A model generated the notes under the pieces. That model ran no database searches. It worked only from the letters and a program-made list of their open reading frames with translations, and was not told the origin of the DNA. A program made the position numbers and the translations under genes. 64,000 bases of DNA from Strongyloides papillosus (taxonomy: Eukaryota; Nematoda; Chromadorea; Rhabditida; Strongyloididae), in contig SRSI01000042.1 in assembly GCA_005656395.1 (NCBI GenBank), positions 154,373-218,372 of the forward strand, in the 5' to 3' direction. Positions within the stretch are counted from its first letter, which is position 1, and every line of letters starts with the position of its first letter. Below are positions 43,566 to 56,387 of the stretch, piece by piece.

Positions 43566-46500
43566 AGTTAATAAATTCTAATATATAAATCGAATTTTTA
43601 AAGCATATACTTTATCTTATTCGTCATTGTATAAATTACTATTTTTTACACCTTATCATTGTAACACAATTTCACCCGTTTTAATAGATATTTTCAACAT
43701 GCTCAAGTATGAAAATGGCAGAATAAAGTTATTACTTACTAAATTTTTTTAACAAATTATTTAATATTCGCTAACACAAGATACACATATATGTAAATTA
43801 AATATATTTGTTGTTGGAATAAAAAAAATTCAATATTTATATCTTCTTTTTTATAATTTTATTATACTCTTCCATTTATTAGATAGATTTGTAAGATAGT
43901 TTTAGCTTTAAAGTCTAATCAACCTTAACCAAATTTTGAGAAATAAAAGTTCCGAAAGTTATAGTGTACTTATAGTTGCAAAAAAATATATAAAAAAATA
44001 TGTAACTTTAATTGAAGGGGACAAAGCTTAAGTTTTTAATTACCTAAAAAATATACTCATCTTCTCGCTAAATGAATGCTAAAAAGTTTTCACATTTTTT
44101 TGCTTTAAGATTAATCTTAATACTTTAATTTTTTATAAATTCCAATAAACAAATAACTGCCAATTCATGTTTAATCTTCTTCTAGTAACAATTAAAAACC
44201 TTTTTAAAAAAACAAAATGTAATTTTTGCCATTTCAACGTTATTATTTTAATATGTATTTATTTATAAATTTTTTGGTTAAAGGTTAAAAGTTGCTTTTA
44301 AAATAATTTTATGGGACTCCCAAAAATTGGAACCACTATTTAATAGAAATCTTTTTTAGTTCATTTTTACTAATTTCTTCCTTCCAGACACTTTCACTCT
44401 CTCTCATCTAAAATTCATTCTAGTGGTAGTAAATTTTTATCACCAATTTTTGATTCCTTTTTAATGTTAATTTAATTTTTTATCTTACTATCATGATGTT
44501 GTTTACAATTAGATAATATGTATCTTAACCAATATGACTTTTTTCCCCTTAACATTTTAATTTTTTATTATTTTTTTCAACAATGAAATTTCTTTTTAAT
44601 CATAATGATATATTATGGGATATGTCTAAATTAGCTTAATATGATATTTTAATGGGTTCATTACATTAATTTCATATAATTTATTGGCGCTGTTTATGAA
44701 ATAGTTATATGACTTTCATTATTATTTTCATTTCTATAGAATTTGTTTTATGTATCTACTAGAGTAGAAAAAATAAATTATTTTCAATCAGATAAAAAAA
44801 AGTTTGCTTTTTATCTTTCAAGATTTTTGATGTTCTTGAAAGTTGTTTATTAAGTTTTAGCAAATTTATGGCAATATTTTTATGCTCTAATAATTTTTTT
44901 TTATTATTTAAGATACTATTATTTATTTTTATATTTTTTAAACCCAAAAAAACAATTTTGATTTAAAGAGGCTAATAAGTTTTTTTGAACTTTCTTGATA
45001 ATAACAAATAACAAGATCTTTATTTTTAAACTAAATTTTTATTCTTCCAGTTAAATGTTTTGATTCTACCAAATTGAATGATGTGTGTAATTTATATTTT
45101 CGAAAGATATTTTTCAATATAAAAGGTCATATCTTTTTGAAAAGTTATCAAATACTTTATCAATACCAATTGATGGGGAGCTAATTAAATGGAATATATA
45201 AAAGACCATAAAAATAAAATTTTTTCATATGATAAACAGTTTTTATATCTATTAAAGTATATATCTTTATTAATTCTTACATCTACAAAATTATACTCTT
45301 ACAAATTCATTTTTCCCTTAAAATATAAATTAAAGGAAAAAATACATTATCATATATTTTTCCAGCATCATTTCACTCTCTCCCTCTTTATAACTTTTTT
45401 TTCTGGGAGAGGAAATAAATCTAATGACAATACAAATTAAATTTATCCTTATCACAAATATACTTTTACAGCATTTTTACTGTTAATTTTATTCAAATTA
45501 AAGCTATTAAAACTTTAGTAAAATTACATAGATACACATGTATCTATAATCATCATTAAAAATTTATCTCCTTTATTTTAACTCTTAAAATTACCCTTAA
45601 TAGAATGTTTTATAAAATTTGTTAAAATACTCATTAGAAAATACATTTTATTACCAATTCATCGGTAGTGTGTCAAAAATAAAAAGAAGAATATGGAAAA
45701 ATTATTAATATAAATAATTCTTATTTAAATATATAGAAATATTATAAGAAATATTATAATAATAGTGATTTTGTTTTAAAATTTTTTTATTTACACATGT
45801 ATTACATATTTATTTATTTGTATATCTTTTTAAATTATTCTATTCATTCTTCTTACTATTACATGGAGATATAAAAGATTTTTTGGAGAAAGTCTTCATT
45901 AATAATAAGTATTATGGATAGCTAAAGGAAATAATGATACTTTACACAGTTCTTTCGAAAGATATCTAAATAAATATTATTTTAAATAATATTAAACTTT
46001 TTTTATTAGATATTGATATAAGAGGTGGAACAGATGATGTTTTAGGAAAAAGTTTAATAAATTTATAAAATTAAGAAATTATTTTCAAATCCTTTTTATT
46101 ACTTCCTTTTTCCAAAGTTTACTTTAAACTGTAGATAGTACATTTTTTACTGTTCTATGATAATTTTTATAATTAAGTTATTCTTTTCTTACTCTATTGT
46201 ATAAAAACTTTATTGGTAACTTTTTGCTCAAAAATATCTTGTTTACCTCGTTTTACTTGTATCACTTTTTTAAACAAAGATTATTAAAAAATAAACGCTT
46301 CTGTTATCTTTGTAAGTCCCAACAAAAGATTGGCATTATCATTGTATAATGACAAACAACATCAAGCTTCAATAGAAAAAAATAAGGAACAGATAAGAAA
46401 AACTAAACCATATTTATTTTTTCTCAAATAAATTTGAATTTTTGATAAAACGATAGCTTCATATTTCCCTTTATTTTTCTAGTATATATTAGAAATAAAA

Positions 46501-47094
46501 TAGCCAAGAAGATATTATTAATGGAAACATCACATACTTATCTTTTTTAACAAAATAATTTATCTCCTTATCATTTGAGTAAACTTATAGATTATTCCCA
46601 TGTCTATTTCTTTTTGATCTTGCAATTTTTGTCTCTCTTTAGAGGTATCATTTTTATTTTATTCATTTTTTTTAACTTTTACCATACTTGGATAGATTTT
46701 TGCACTTTTGTTACCTTGGATGCATTAGTCAAAAATTAATTGCCTATCTTTTTTATCTAATTTCCTACTAATTGATTTATACTTTTAGAGCAACTTAAGT
46801 TTTATTTTCTTTGAAATAAAGCTACTTTAATAAAAGTTTAAATAAATAAATTTATCTCCTTTACCGGATGTTGTGTTTTTTACTATTCTCAACTTTCTCG
46901 TAAAATAATTAATAATTAATGTTGTGATTTTTGATGAAGATAATTATTTTTTTAAACTGGCCTTACTAAAAATAAATTCAAATATTTTTTTATAACATTT
47001 GTTATCCTTCCTAAATCTTATTCACGTATTTTCTTCTAAACATTTCTGTTTTTTTAAATTTAAAAAAAAATACTTTTTCAGGTTTCTATTTGCT
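43566..47094. other. 3.5 kb intergenic region before the GPCR gene
   Basis: Very A+T-rich with T-runs. An 83-codon frame at 45189-45440 is of low-complexity composition and not supported. Nothing else recognised. TTTTTCAG at 47074-47081, 13 bp before the GPCR start codon, looks like a splice acceptor for a spliced leader or a 5' UTR intron. Confidence 0.5.
47074..47081 (+). promoter_or_regulatory. Probable trans-splice (spliced-leader) acceptor
   Basis: TTTTTCAG follows a T-rich tract and lies 13 bp before the ATG at 47095. Nematode mRNAs often receive a spliced leader at such a site just upstream of the start. A conventional 5' UTR intron would look the same. Confidence 0.5.
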
Positions 47095-48626
47095 ATGGAT
47101 TTAATTGATAACATAACCAATTCTTTTGATCATGATACTATAATTATCGCTGATGAGAATGGTTATCAAGAGGATTGTAGATATGACGTAAGTATAAAAA
47201 CATGACAACATCATTATTTACCCTTTTCAGGGAACACACGATCTCCACATAAAAATATACTTCATTGGAGTGTTTGCCTTCTCCATTGCAATAATTTCCT
47301 TTTTTTTCAATAGTTTTTTGACAATAGTATTCCAGCTAAATAAAAATTTACGAGTCACAGCTACTTATTATTTCCAAATATTAGCCATATTTGATGTTTT
47401 TATGGCATTTAATTATGTTGCATTGATGGTTGTTCCTGTTTATTTTGATAAATTTCAGATATTATGGCTTTATAATATCTTTAATTATTATGTGGTGTTT
47501 CTTTTAATGGAAGGAAATGTCTCCATTTTTTGCTCGGTCCTCCTACTTGTTATGGCAACTGCTGAGAGGTGTTTCCTCAATCTCCCTGGGTGCCGGGAGA
47601 TTGGAATTAGTAAATTCATGAAAAATAATAGAAGATTGATAACTGTTTGTGTTATCGGGATATCAATTTTGTATAAAGGCATGACTTATTTTGAGTTAGT
47701 AAATATTGAGAAAGAAAATTGCACTGATTGGGAGAGGTATGAATTATCACTATCAACTCTTGGTATCGATCCAACATACAATTTTTGGTTCATGTTTTTA
47801 ACAAGAAACATCGTTGAAAGAATATTACCCTTCTTTCTCCTTATCATAATGAATTTCATTATCGTTAGGCAACTCAAGAAAGATTCTATGTCAACACTTC
47901 GAAAACTTCAGGAGAATTGCTACATCCCAGGATGGAATAGAACATCCCACAAAAAAATGATTAAAGTAATTTTGTTTTCTAGATATTAAAAAGATAAAAT
48001 TATTTTTTTAATTTCAGGACGCAACAAGAGCACTTGTAGCAATCGTAAGTGTAAATATCTTATGTCAAGCACCCCAAGTTTTTTTAACAACATGGGAAAT
48101 AATTAATAAAGCATCATTGGAAAGTAATGAACTTCGTACATTCTATTCTTATGCAAACGATACATTAAGTATCTTATGTTTGGTTTCTAGGTATGTTTTT
48201 TGAAGTACATAAACTTTTATTGACGTAATCCTTGAGATAAATATTTTTAGTGCTTTAAGATTACCAATTTATTTATCTTCTAATAGACCTATTAGAGTTG
48301 CTTCAAAGTCAACAATAGAAAAAATTTTTCCATCATGTTTTGGGAAGAAACACCTTCATGACAGTAGTCATAGTGAAACAAGATCAATTGTTATCTCTCA
48401 CATGGGTAATGGAATAAAAAGCGATATCAAGAATGGAGATGAATCGGTTTTGTTACCTGATTTACCGACACATGACAGTCCTGAGAGTGGTGAAACAACA
48501 TGTGATATTATTCTACCATCACCTATTGATAAAGTTGACGGTATGCCAACAGTTATACGAAATACGAAAAAAAGTTCCTTCATTAGAGATTTGTCGAAAG
48601 ATTCCAGTTCCCAATTATTTGTTTAA
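47095..48626 (+). CDS. Seven-transmembrane peptide-type GPCR (rhodopsin class), four exons
   Basis: Exons 47095-47187, 47231-47965, 48018-48190 and 48251-48626 join with phases 0, 0 and 2 and give 458 residues; introns are 43, 52 and 60 bp. The N-terminus carries glycosylation sites (NIT). Membrane segments show class A marks: an Asn in helix 1 (FFFNSFLTIVF), Asp in helix 2 (AIFDVFMAF), ERC in place of DRY after helix 3 (ATAERCFLN), Cys in the second outer loop (ENCTDWERYEL), and a helix 7 ending ALRLPIYLSSNRPIR where NPxxY is usual. The C-D-W-E-R-Y-E loop is typical of nematode FMRFamide-peptide-type receptors. The tail is long and Ser/Asp-rich. It should sit in the plasma membrane and signal through a G protein. 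The ligand is unknown. Confidence 0.85.
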
Positions 48627-51600
48627 TTTTATTTACTCAATCAAAATAATCTGATTGTTTAATTTTTATCATCTTTTTTAGCATCTCTCAGTTGTGTGTG
48701 TATTATGGAAGAGAAGTAATCTATTAATTACATTTTTTAATGTATAATGTTTTTTTACAAAATTTCTTAAGTATATAAAATTAATTATATTATTCTGTAA
48801 TTGATTATGAAAGATTTCAATGGATAATACTAAATATAAATGAATTTTAAGATTAACTAAATGTCTTAAAATATTTAATGTTCGGAGATGACGGAATTTA
48901 ATTCATTGATATTTGTAAATATTTATTTTGTTTCAGTTTAATAATGATTTTACTTGAAATACCACACATTTTTGTAGGCAATCACCAGTATTCTTAAGAT
49001 TCCACATTTATATAAAATAATCTGGTGACAGGAAAAAAATTACAAGATATTGTCTGAGATGCCAATCAAACTACAAACATTTAATGTAATCTTTTCCAAC
49101 AATAATCTAATATTTAATACATTATCAAAAATAAAATCTTTTGTCCAAAAAAAATTTCCTTATGTCTAATACATAACATTCCTTATCAAATTGTAATAAA
49201 AATAATAAAAAAATTATTTTTATTTCCTCACTATCTTATCATAAACAAGAATCAAATATATTTTACAATGTTATTAAGAATCACTCTCTGGAGAAAGTAA
49301 TAAAAATTGTATACTTTTTTCATTTAATTCTAAAAAATATATTTATAGAATAAGAAAACATTACTTTATTCATTGATCATAAAGATTTAAATATTTATCA
49401 TACTTGTCATGTGTTTTGCACTATTTTCATTATGTTACGTCAATTTGATAAGATGGAAACTGTAAAGTTATTTACAAATTCAATTTAGAAAGAGAGAGTT
49501 TCCTCTTTTTCTGAAGAGAGTATTATACGAACAAAAATTAAAGATGGTAAATTAAAAATTTAGTGAATTCAAAAGAGAGAGAGAGAGTCTGAAAAAACAT
49601 TCTTGGTTGAATAAAATTGCATATATTACGATTTTTTGTCTATTAAAATTTATTTTAATTTAATTGCATTTTAAACATTCAAAACTTTGTAATTTCAAAT
49701 TTTGATGGTAGACAAGAGATTTGTATGTATTAAAAAAGAAGAAAACACATATGCACTCATATAACATATTGCATCATATTAATGAAATATAGAAGAAAAT
49801 AAAAATATTGTACTATTTGCATATCCTTTCAATAAACATCAATTATAACTTTGTTAACAGCTGATATAATAGGAAGTTAATGCGGTATGACGTCTGATTT
49901 TTGATAAAAAAAAAGAAAACTCCAGATATTATTTTTTTTCAAAAATAACTACATAAATAGTACTTTCTTTTCATATAAACATATGATTTTAACTGGTTAA
50001 TAAAATTGAAATATAATTTGAAAAGTTCTATCTTCAGACACCATACATCATTAGAAGTTTTTTGTGTTTTGTAAATTAACATATAAACAGATGTTTAATG
50101 CGTTTTTATTGTTTAATTGGATTATAGTGATAAAAAAATTTATAAACTGGCAATAATCCTTTTGTCCACAAAAATATTACTATAAACATTTTATTCTATA
50201 AAATAATAAATATTTCAAAATGCATCTTCATTTTTTTTGTCACCATATCAAAGAACTACCAAATGATTATGAAAAAATTAAAAACTTTTGTTCCCCAACA
50301 CAAAGAGTATATCATTAATAATGGACAAAATAGCGTTGAAATTCAAGCACACAAAAGCATTAATGTATTAAACAAAATCAACAAAGAAAACTAATGAAAA
50401 ACTTCATCTCAGACATTTTTATTTACCATTTAAATAAACATAAGATGAAGCAAATTAGTCAGAAGGTAAAAGAAGCATAAAAATACAGATGACAATTAGC
50501 TTTCAATACCAATACACAAACAATAATCATATACTTCCATAAAAAGACAATAACTTCATTTTATTTATTCTTGAGACTGTCATAAAAAGAATCTCAAACA
50601 AACAAATATCCCTATATTTCACTATCACTTTTTTCACAATTCCATTATTCTTTGTCACTCTCGCTTTCACCATTCACTTTCTATTTTCACTTCAATTCCT
50701 ATCCATTATTTTATTATTCTTTCGTTTCCCTTCATTCTTTTAAATTTCTATTATCAAGTAAATTTTTAATATTTATTTAACAAAAATTTATAATATTATA
50801 TAAATATCTTTAAAATAATCATTCCCCTCAAAATTTTTATTCATGTTTTTGTTAGTTTTAAAAGCATACAAACAAAAAAGACTTTTCCTATCCACTTACT
50901 TCTACTAAACATATGATTTTTATTTCTCCAACAATATTTATATATAAATAAATATATTATATTATGTTTGTGTGTATGTAATATATATAATTGATATACT
51001 ATTTTGTCTCACTTTTCCCTTTTCCTTTTTTAATTTGTATTGATAAAAGTAAATGGAATTGAAAAAAAAAGATTTTTTACCTTTTAATCCAAAGATGTGT
51101 ATAAAAGGACAAAGTATTTACTGCATATGTGTATTGGGGAATTAAATTGAAAATATATTTATAAAAAGAAAAAACCCTTTTTGTAGAGATTCTTATCTAT
51201 ACAAATTTACTCCCAAATATAAGCATAAAAGTAAAAATATGGGTATTTTTAAAATGTTTCAAATTTTTACACCAAATTTGAAGGTTAACCATAATATAAT
51301 ATAATATGTTAAAAAATTAAACTTTTTATTTTAAATAATATATGATAGATAGTTATAAACATGTCTTGTTAAAAGAAACATTTAATCAAGGTCTTTTATG
51401 TGCATAAAAATAAATTATTGGTAATGTTAAAGGTAATTTGATGGTGTGTACTCAGAAAAGAAATGTGATTTTATTTTGATTAAAGGAAAATTTTTTTGTA
51501 GTAAACAGCTTTGGTGCTCTTTGATCATAGTGGAAAAAGCTCATTCAAAGGTTAAGAAAATATATCTCTCTCTTTACAATCATTTTTCACCCCTCTATCT

Positions 51601-54600
51601 TAATATTAGTTTGTCATCTCTTAATAATGATTAGAAAATTATTATACTTTCAGTGGTGTTTGAGCTCCTATCCGTATTTTTTTACATTCCGCAACTTAAT
51701 ACTTTTTTATTTACTATCTTATTTTTTCTTTTGCATCATCATTTAATAATTATATAACTTTCTTTTCAATTACCTTTGGTATTTAAATAACATCCCACTC
51801 ATAAATAACAACAATTTACACTGATAAAGAGTAAAAAATAAGATGAAATCACTTCTAACATTTTAAACATCTTTTTTTTTATAACACTACAACAGCTGAT
51901 TGCAATTGATAATAAAGACATATACACAAAAACTAAATAAGAAAATATACTTTATTTAATGTTTAATATAAATTTTCAATTAAAAGATATAAAATTAAAA
52001 TATTTCAATATCATAAATTTGTAGATAAAAAAAGTATAATATATATAATGTGTACAATCTATTGATAATAAATCGAATCTTTGATTTCATAATATTAAAA
52101 TATATATGATTATATATATGTATAAGGAATAGATAATATAAATTTAAAAAGTTTTCCTTCCGTTCTTAATCAAAATATTCAGTTAATATATTAATGATAA
52201 GATAAAAATTGTTAATTGTATCTTTTGATAGGACATTACTCTTATCCATATTCTATAAAATTTGCCGGTCGAAAAAGTTGAAAAAATTATATTCCATACT
52301 AATAGTAAAAATAAAGAAAGGTTTAAAGTTAATGTTTGTGATTTTGTCATTTCTTTAATAATTAAAAAAATAAACTTGGTGATCCATTAAAATAATTATT
52401 TTCATTTCAAATGGGGAATCTTACTATACTTAGAATAATAAGATTTTCTATTTCAATTATAATCCTTCTTACTTTTTCCTCCATCACTCATACATATATA
52501 GTAAATTTTAAATAGACAATAAGATAATGAAAAAATATACATTAAAAAAAGTATCTACTCGGGTTTCTACATGTATTAAATAAAATAATTATAATTATAT
52601 ATCAAACTAGCGTCGGGTACTATTATATAGAAATATATATATGTATAAAATAATTAATATAGAAAAAAAGTAAATATGTGACAAAAACAAACCATTAGAG
52701 TTATAAAATAAGAATCTTAATTATCGTTTTTTCTAATTATAAAAAAATACATTTACATTGAGGAAAAAATGGTAAAGTATGAAAAACCCTAATGGAAAAG
52801 TTATATTTTCATATAAACATTTACATGAAAACATAACTTTTATCTATCAAATAACTGTCTATTAGGGGAATTAAAGAAATTGAAAATATATATATAATGA
52901 AATTTCAAAAATGAAATTATGTATAAGAAAAAAAAGTAATAAAATACATCAAAGATTTGTCTTTCATAATAATAGGTATATGATCGAAGTTAAATTAATA
53001 AATTTTCAATAAAATAAAATATTATATATATAATAAAAGGAAATATAGAGAATAGTAAAAAAAATCAATGTAAAAAAGAAAGGTGATTGATACAAAAAGT
53101 AGTCAGGAGATCATATGAGAGAAGGGTTTCTTTGGCACCTAGCCAATCCATATACATGTTGACAATGATATACAATTTTGAGAGAGATATATAAAAGATA
53201 AAAAGAGATAGTAGTTGCTTTTCCTAGACAGTGCTTCTTCTTCTAATATTTTTTTTTAATTTGTATGATATTAAAAATAATAGGTCTTTTTTACAATGAT
53301 GACAGTTATCCTTTGGGTATCGCCTGTTATCTTATAAATGATAATAATAGTATTAGTAATAATAATAATAATTGGTTTTTGATATTATTTGATGTTTGAT
53401 ATTTATCTTTAAGGAAAGGAGATAAGGATAAAGTAAAAAAAGTAGTAGTCTTTTGTGAGAGGTTCATAACGTTACATAATATAAAATTACATATCTTCTC
53501 ATTTTTGATTTTACCTCTTTATACAGAATGTCTTGAAAAATTATTCCATTTTCGATTTCTGTTAAATAATTACAGTGTTCGTTATTAAAAAAGTACATAT
53601 TGAAACATTCCTATTTCAACTTAACATAATTTTTTATCATTTATCTTTCCTTAGTATTTTTCGTCTGTTTGGAGAATGCCAAGCCGGCAAAGGCACTATT
53701 TGTATTTCACATTTGAAAATATCTTCAAAAATTAAAATAGTAATAATAATAATAAAAAAAATAATTGAATAAAATTTTTCTACTTCAAATTATCCATCAA
53801 TTCTTCCTTTCCAAAATCGTGTTGTTTTTGTTTTCCTACATTATAACACACATCCAACCAAAAACTAAATACATTTTCATTTCATAAATTTTCTTTTTCC
53901 TCTCCTCTATTAAATTTTTTTCTCTTTTGTGAATTGTCAAAATATGTTTTGTAATCTTGAGAAAGGAAAGAATATGTAGATATAGTTATAAAAAGAAAAA
54001 TAAAATTTTGAAAGAACTAGGTATATACGTGAATTAAAAAAAATAATATTATAATATTATAAATGTATACAAATATAACATAAATATAAATATGATCTTG
54101 TTATATAAAAAATATTAAAAAATAAAGTAATCCTTTAACCTTTTCGGCATCTTTATGACATATACATCTTTTTTTTAATAGAACAACATTATCTAGACTC
54201 TTGGGTTTCTTTTTTTTGAAGAAAAAAAAATTAAAAAAATAAATTTTTGAGACTGTGCCTCGACACATATACACATCTTTTTTGATAAAAAAGTATAGTC
54301 CATTTTATACCATGTGTATTCCTTTGTAAGCATAAATAAGATTCTGTATAGAGTTGAGAATATAGCTTTAATATTACATAATAATAGATCTTTGATGTTT
54401 TGAAAATATAAGAAAATTGCTAATAAATTAAATGATAAAATACAAGTATAGACATGTACATGACAAAATATAAAAGCACTTCTTTTTAGCTACTTCTTGT
54501 TTTTTCGAAATAAACATAATGGTTTTAGATTATCCAATAAAAATAATAGATCTTTGATTCTCCTTTTTGTCCTCGATTGTCATTTACATCTTGGTTTTCA

Positions 54601-54853
54601 TTTATCTTTTTATTTTTTTTTACATTTAACGTTAAAGAAGAAAAATATATATATTGAGAGATGTCCAAAGAATAATTGTGGTGTTGGATGTTGTTCATCT
54701 CACATATGTGTGCTCCTGAGTTTTTGTTTTTTGAATCATCGGGATAATATTATTTAGTTTATCTTATGACTTTAAATATATATAAGTTTGATAAAAAATA
54801 TTCACTGGTTAAGGTGTTGAAATATATATAATATTGAGAATGAGTCTTCATTC
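48627..54853. other. 6.2 kb gene-poor region
   Basis: Extremely A+T-rich, with GA-rich simple sequence at about 49,490-49,620 and T- and A-runs. Short frames here look random. Two islands of higher G+C (53,095-53,170 and 53,655-53,705) have no assigned role. The part near 54,850 must include the 3' UTR of the minus-strand zinc-finger gene. Confidence 0.5.
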
Positions 54854-55931
54854 CTAGTTTGATGCATTCGCCAGTTGCTCAAATACTGGCAATCTTTCTG
54901 CTCCAAATACACTGCCATAATCGTTTGTAGAGTCATTGTCACTATTTGCAAATGATGAAAATCCATTGTTTGTGAAGGGATTGACTCCAAGTGAGAATTG
55001 ATCGAATGAGTGCATTCCCCTATTTGATTGTAATTGTTGATTTGGTCCTATTCCCCAAGCATTGAAATCATTTATTAATGGCGTCATTGTTGTCCAATCA
55101 TAGTTGTACTCACTATCATGTGGATTCTTTCCACGTCCATTTTGTGTGGTTGAGAATGATTGGAAATAATCCTCTTGTTCTAATGGAGGTGAGTATGATC
55201 CCAAAGGAGATTCTGATCCAGACTCAGCAGATGATGGAGCGGGACTGTCACCAGATGAACTGCTTCTATTAACTGATGATCCATTTGTAGTTGTAGTCAT
55301 ATTTCCTAGGTTAATCATCAAATTTGATGAATCTAATTGTGTAATGTTATTATTAGTTGCAGGTATATTTTGTGTACTTATTAAGTTATCTTCATTGTGA
55401 ATAAAATGACATCTTGGACCATATGGACAATATCCACGTTTATGGTATGATTGACATGCTTCAGTTTTGTATTTTGGATGTCTTGGGATTGGTCTTTTTT
55501 CATGTTCTCCGTGAGCATATTGACATCTAAATAACAACAATATGTTACAGTAATAAAATTAATTAAATTTACCTTTCACCATAATTACATCTTCCTGAAT
55601 CCATCCAACTACGACATAACTCAGTTTTATAAAGTTTAGGATTTTTAGGTACAGCACTACTACTAGATGATGTGGTTGTTTGTGTTCCATTACTAACATT
55701 TACTGTTTTATTACCTCCGACAATTGTATTATCAAAAGAAACTTCTAAAAATAAGGTAAAAAAATAATTAATTATAAATAATAAAAACATACTTTGTCTT
55801 TCGTTGAAAAGTCTACCATTCTCTCTAGTTTGTTGAAAATTGTCGAAAACGGAAAATGTTCCGGAATCAGGACTACTAGCTGTTCCGTTACCCTCAAAAT
55901 GATTATAAAAAATATTTTGTGGTGTATTCAT
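54854..55931 (-). CDS. Tandem CCCH zinc-finger RNA-binding protein, TIS11/ZFP36 family
   Basis: Minus-strand exons 55931-55793, 55744-55573 and 55526-54854 (introns of 48 and 46 bp, GT...AG) give 327 residues. Two C-x8-C-x5-C-x3-H fingers occupy residues 90-109 (C90, C99, C105, H109) and 128-147 (C128, C137, C143, H147), each preceded by YKTE and separated by 18 residues, exactly the ZFP36 arrangement. The second finger ([16 protein letters not shown]) is almost the animal consensus. The rest is Ser/Thr/Asn-rich and likely disordered. Family members bind AU-rich elements in mRNA 3' ends and promote decay; nematode relatives act in germline, oocyte and embryo, as well as soma. The intron inside finger 1 splits the codon before its third Cys. 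It stands alone between long noncoding regions. Confidence 0.92.
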
Positions 55932-56288
55932 GTTTCCTTGTAGTAATTATTATTATATATAGCTATATCTTGATAAAAATATCCTTTATAATAATAGGTA
56001 ATAGAAAAAGATTTCAGTAGAAATAAAAAATTTGAATATTCGTTAGATTTCTTTTCAATTGACAATAATAACACTCTTCTATCTTTTTATTTGAGATAGT
56101 ATTATAGCTAGAGAGATTTTAATTTTATTGTCTCTATTTGATTATATGTAAGTTAAAATATATTTATAAATATAAATAATATATATTTATAAAATATTTT
56201 AAAAATTAAAATAAACTTTAAAATCTTCAAATATATTGAATTTTTTTTTCTTGATTATTATATAAAATAATATATTTTCTTTCCTAGT
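55932..56288. promoter_or_regulatory. Upstream region of the zinc-finger gene
   Basis: 357 bp between the start codon of the zinc-finger gene (minus strand) and the stop of the probable upstream terminal exon. It would hold the promoter or, if the two are co-transcribed, the trans-splice site. No TATA box is certain. Confidence 0.35.
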
Positions 56289-56387
56289 TTAATCAAGGTA
56301 TACCGTTGTGTCTTTTCTTAGAGAATGATTAAATAAAAGATCAATGTTAGAATCTCTTAAGTCGTCAGTAGAATTGATGTATGTTGT
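56289..56387 (-). CDS. Probable terminal exon of an unidentified minus-strand gene
   Basis: Reading the minus strand, a good acceptor ATATATACTTTCAG precedes 33 in-phase codons ending TAA: it encodes a stretch with TDDLRDSNIDLLFNHSLRKD and ends TTVYLD. Composition is balanced, unlike the F/I/Y-rich translation just upstream, which argues for a real exon. Preceding exons would lie at higher coordinates, but I could not identify any in the remaining 7.6 kb, so they may be small or outside the window. Family unknown. Confidence 0.4.
   Translation of the reverse strand, partial: TTYINSTDDLRDSNIDLLFNHSLRKDTTVYLD

Noticed and set aside
45189..45440. 83-codon frame
   Set aside because: Low-complexity hydrophobic/basic composition, no splice context, no similarity; expected by chance in A+T-rich DNA.
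53120..53145. MicroRNA at the TTTGGCACCTAGCC island
   Set aside because: No complementary arm was found nearby, so no precursor hairpin can be shown.
54497..54757. 86-codon plus-strand frame beside the zinc-finger gene
   Set aside because: Overlaps the likely 3' UTR of the minus-strand gene and is F/L-rich without motif.
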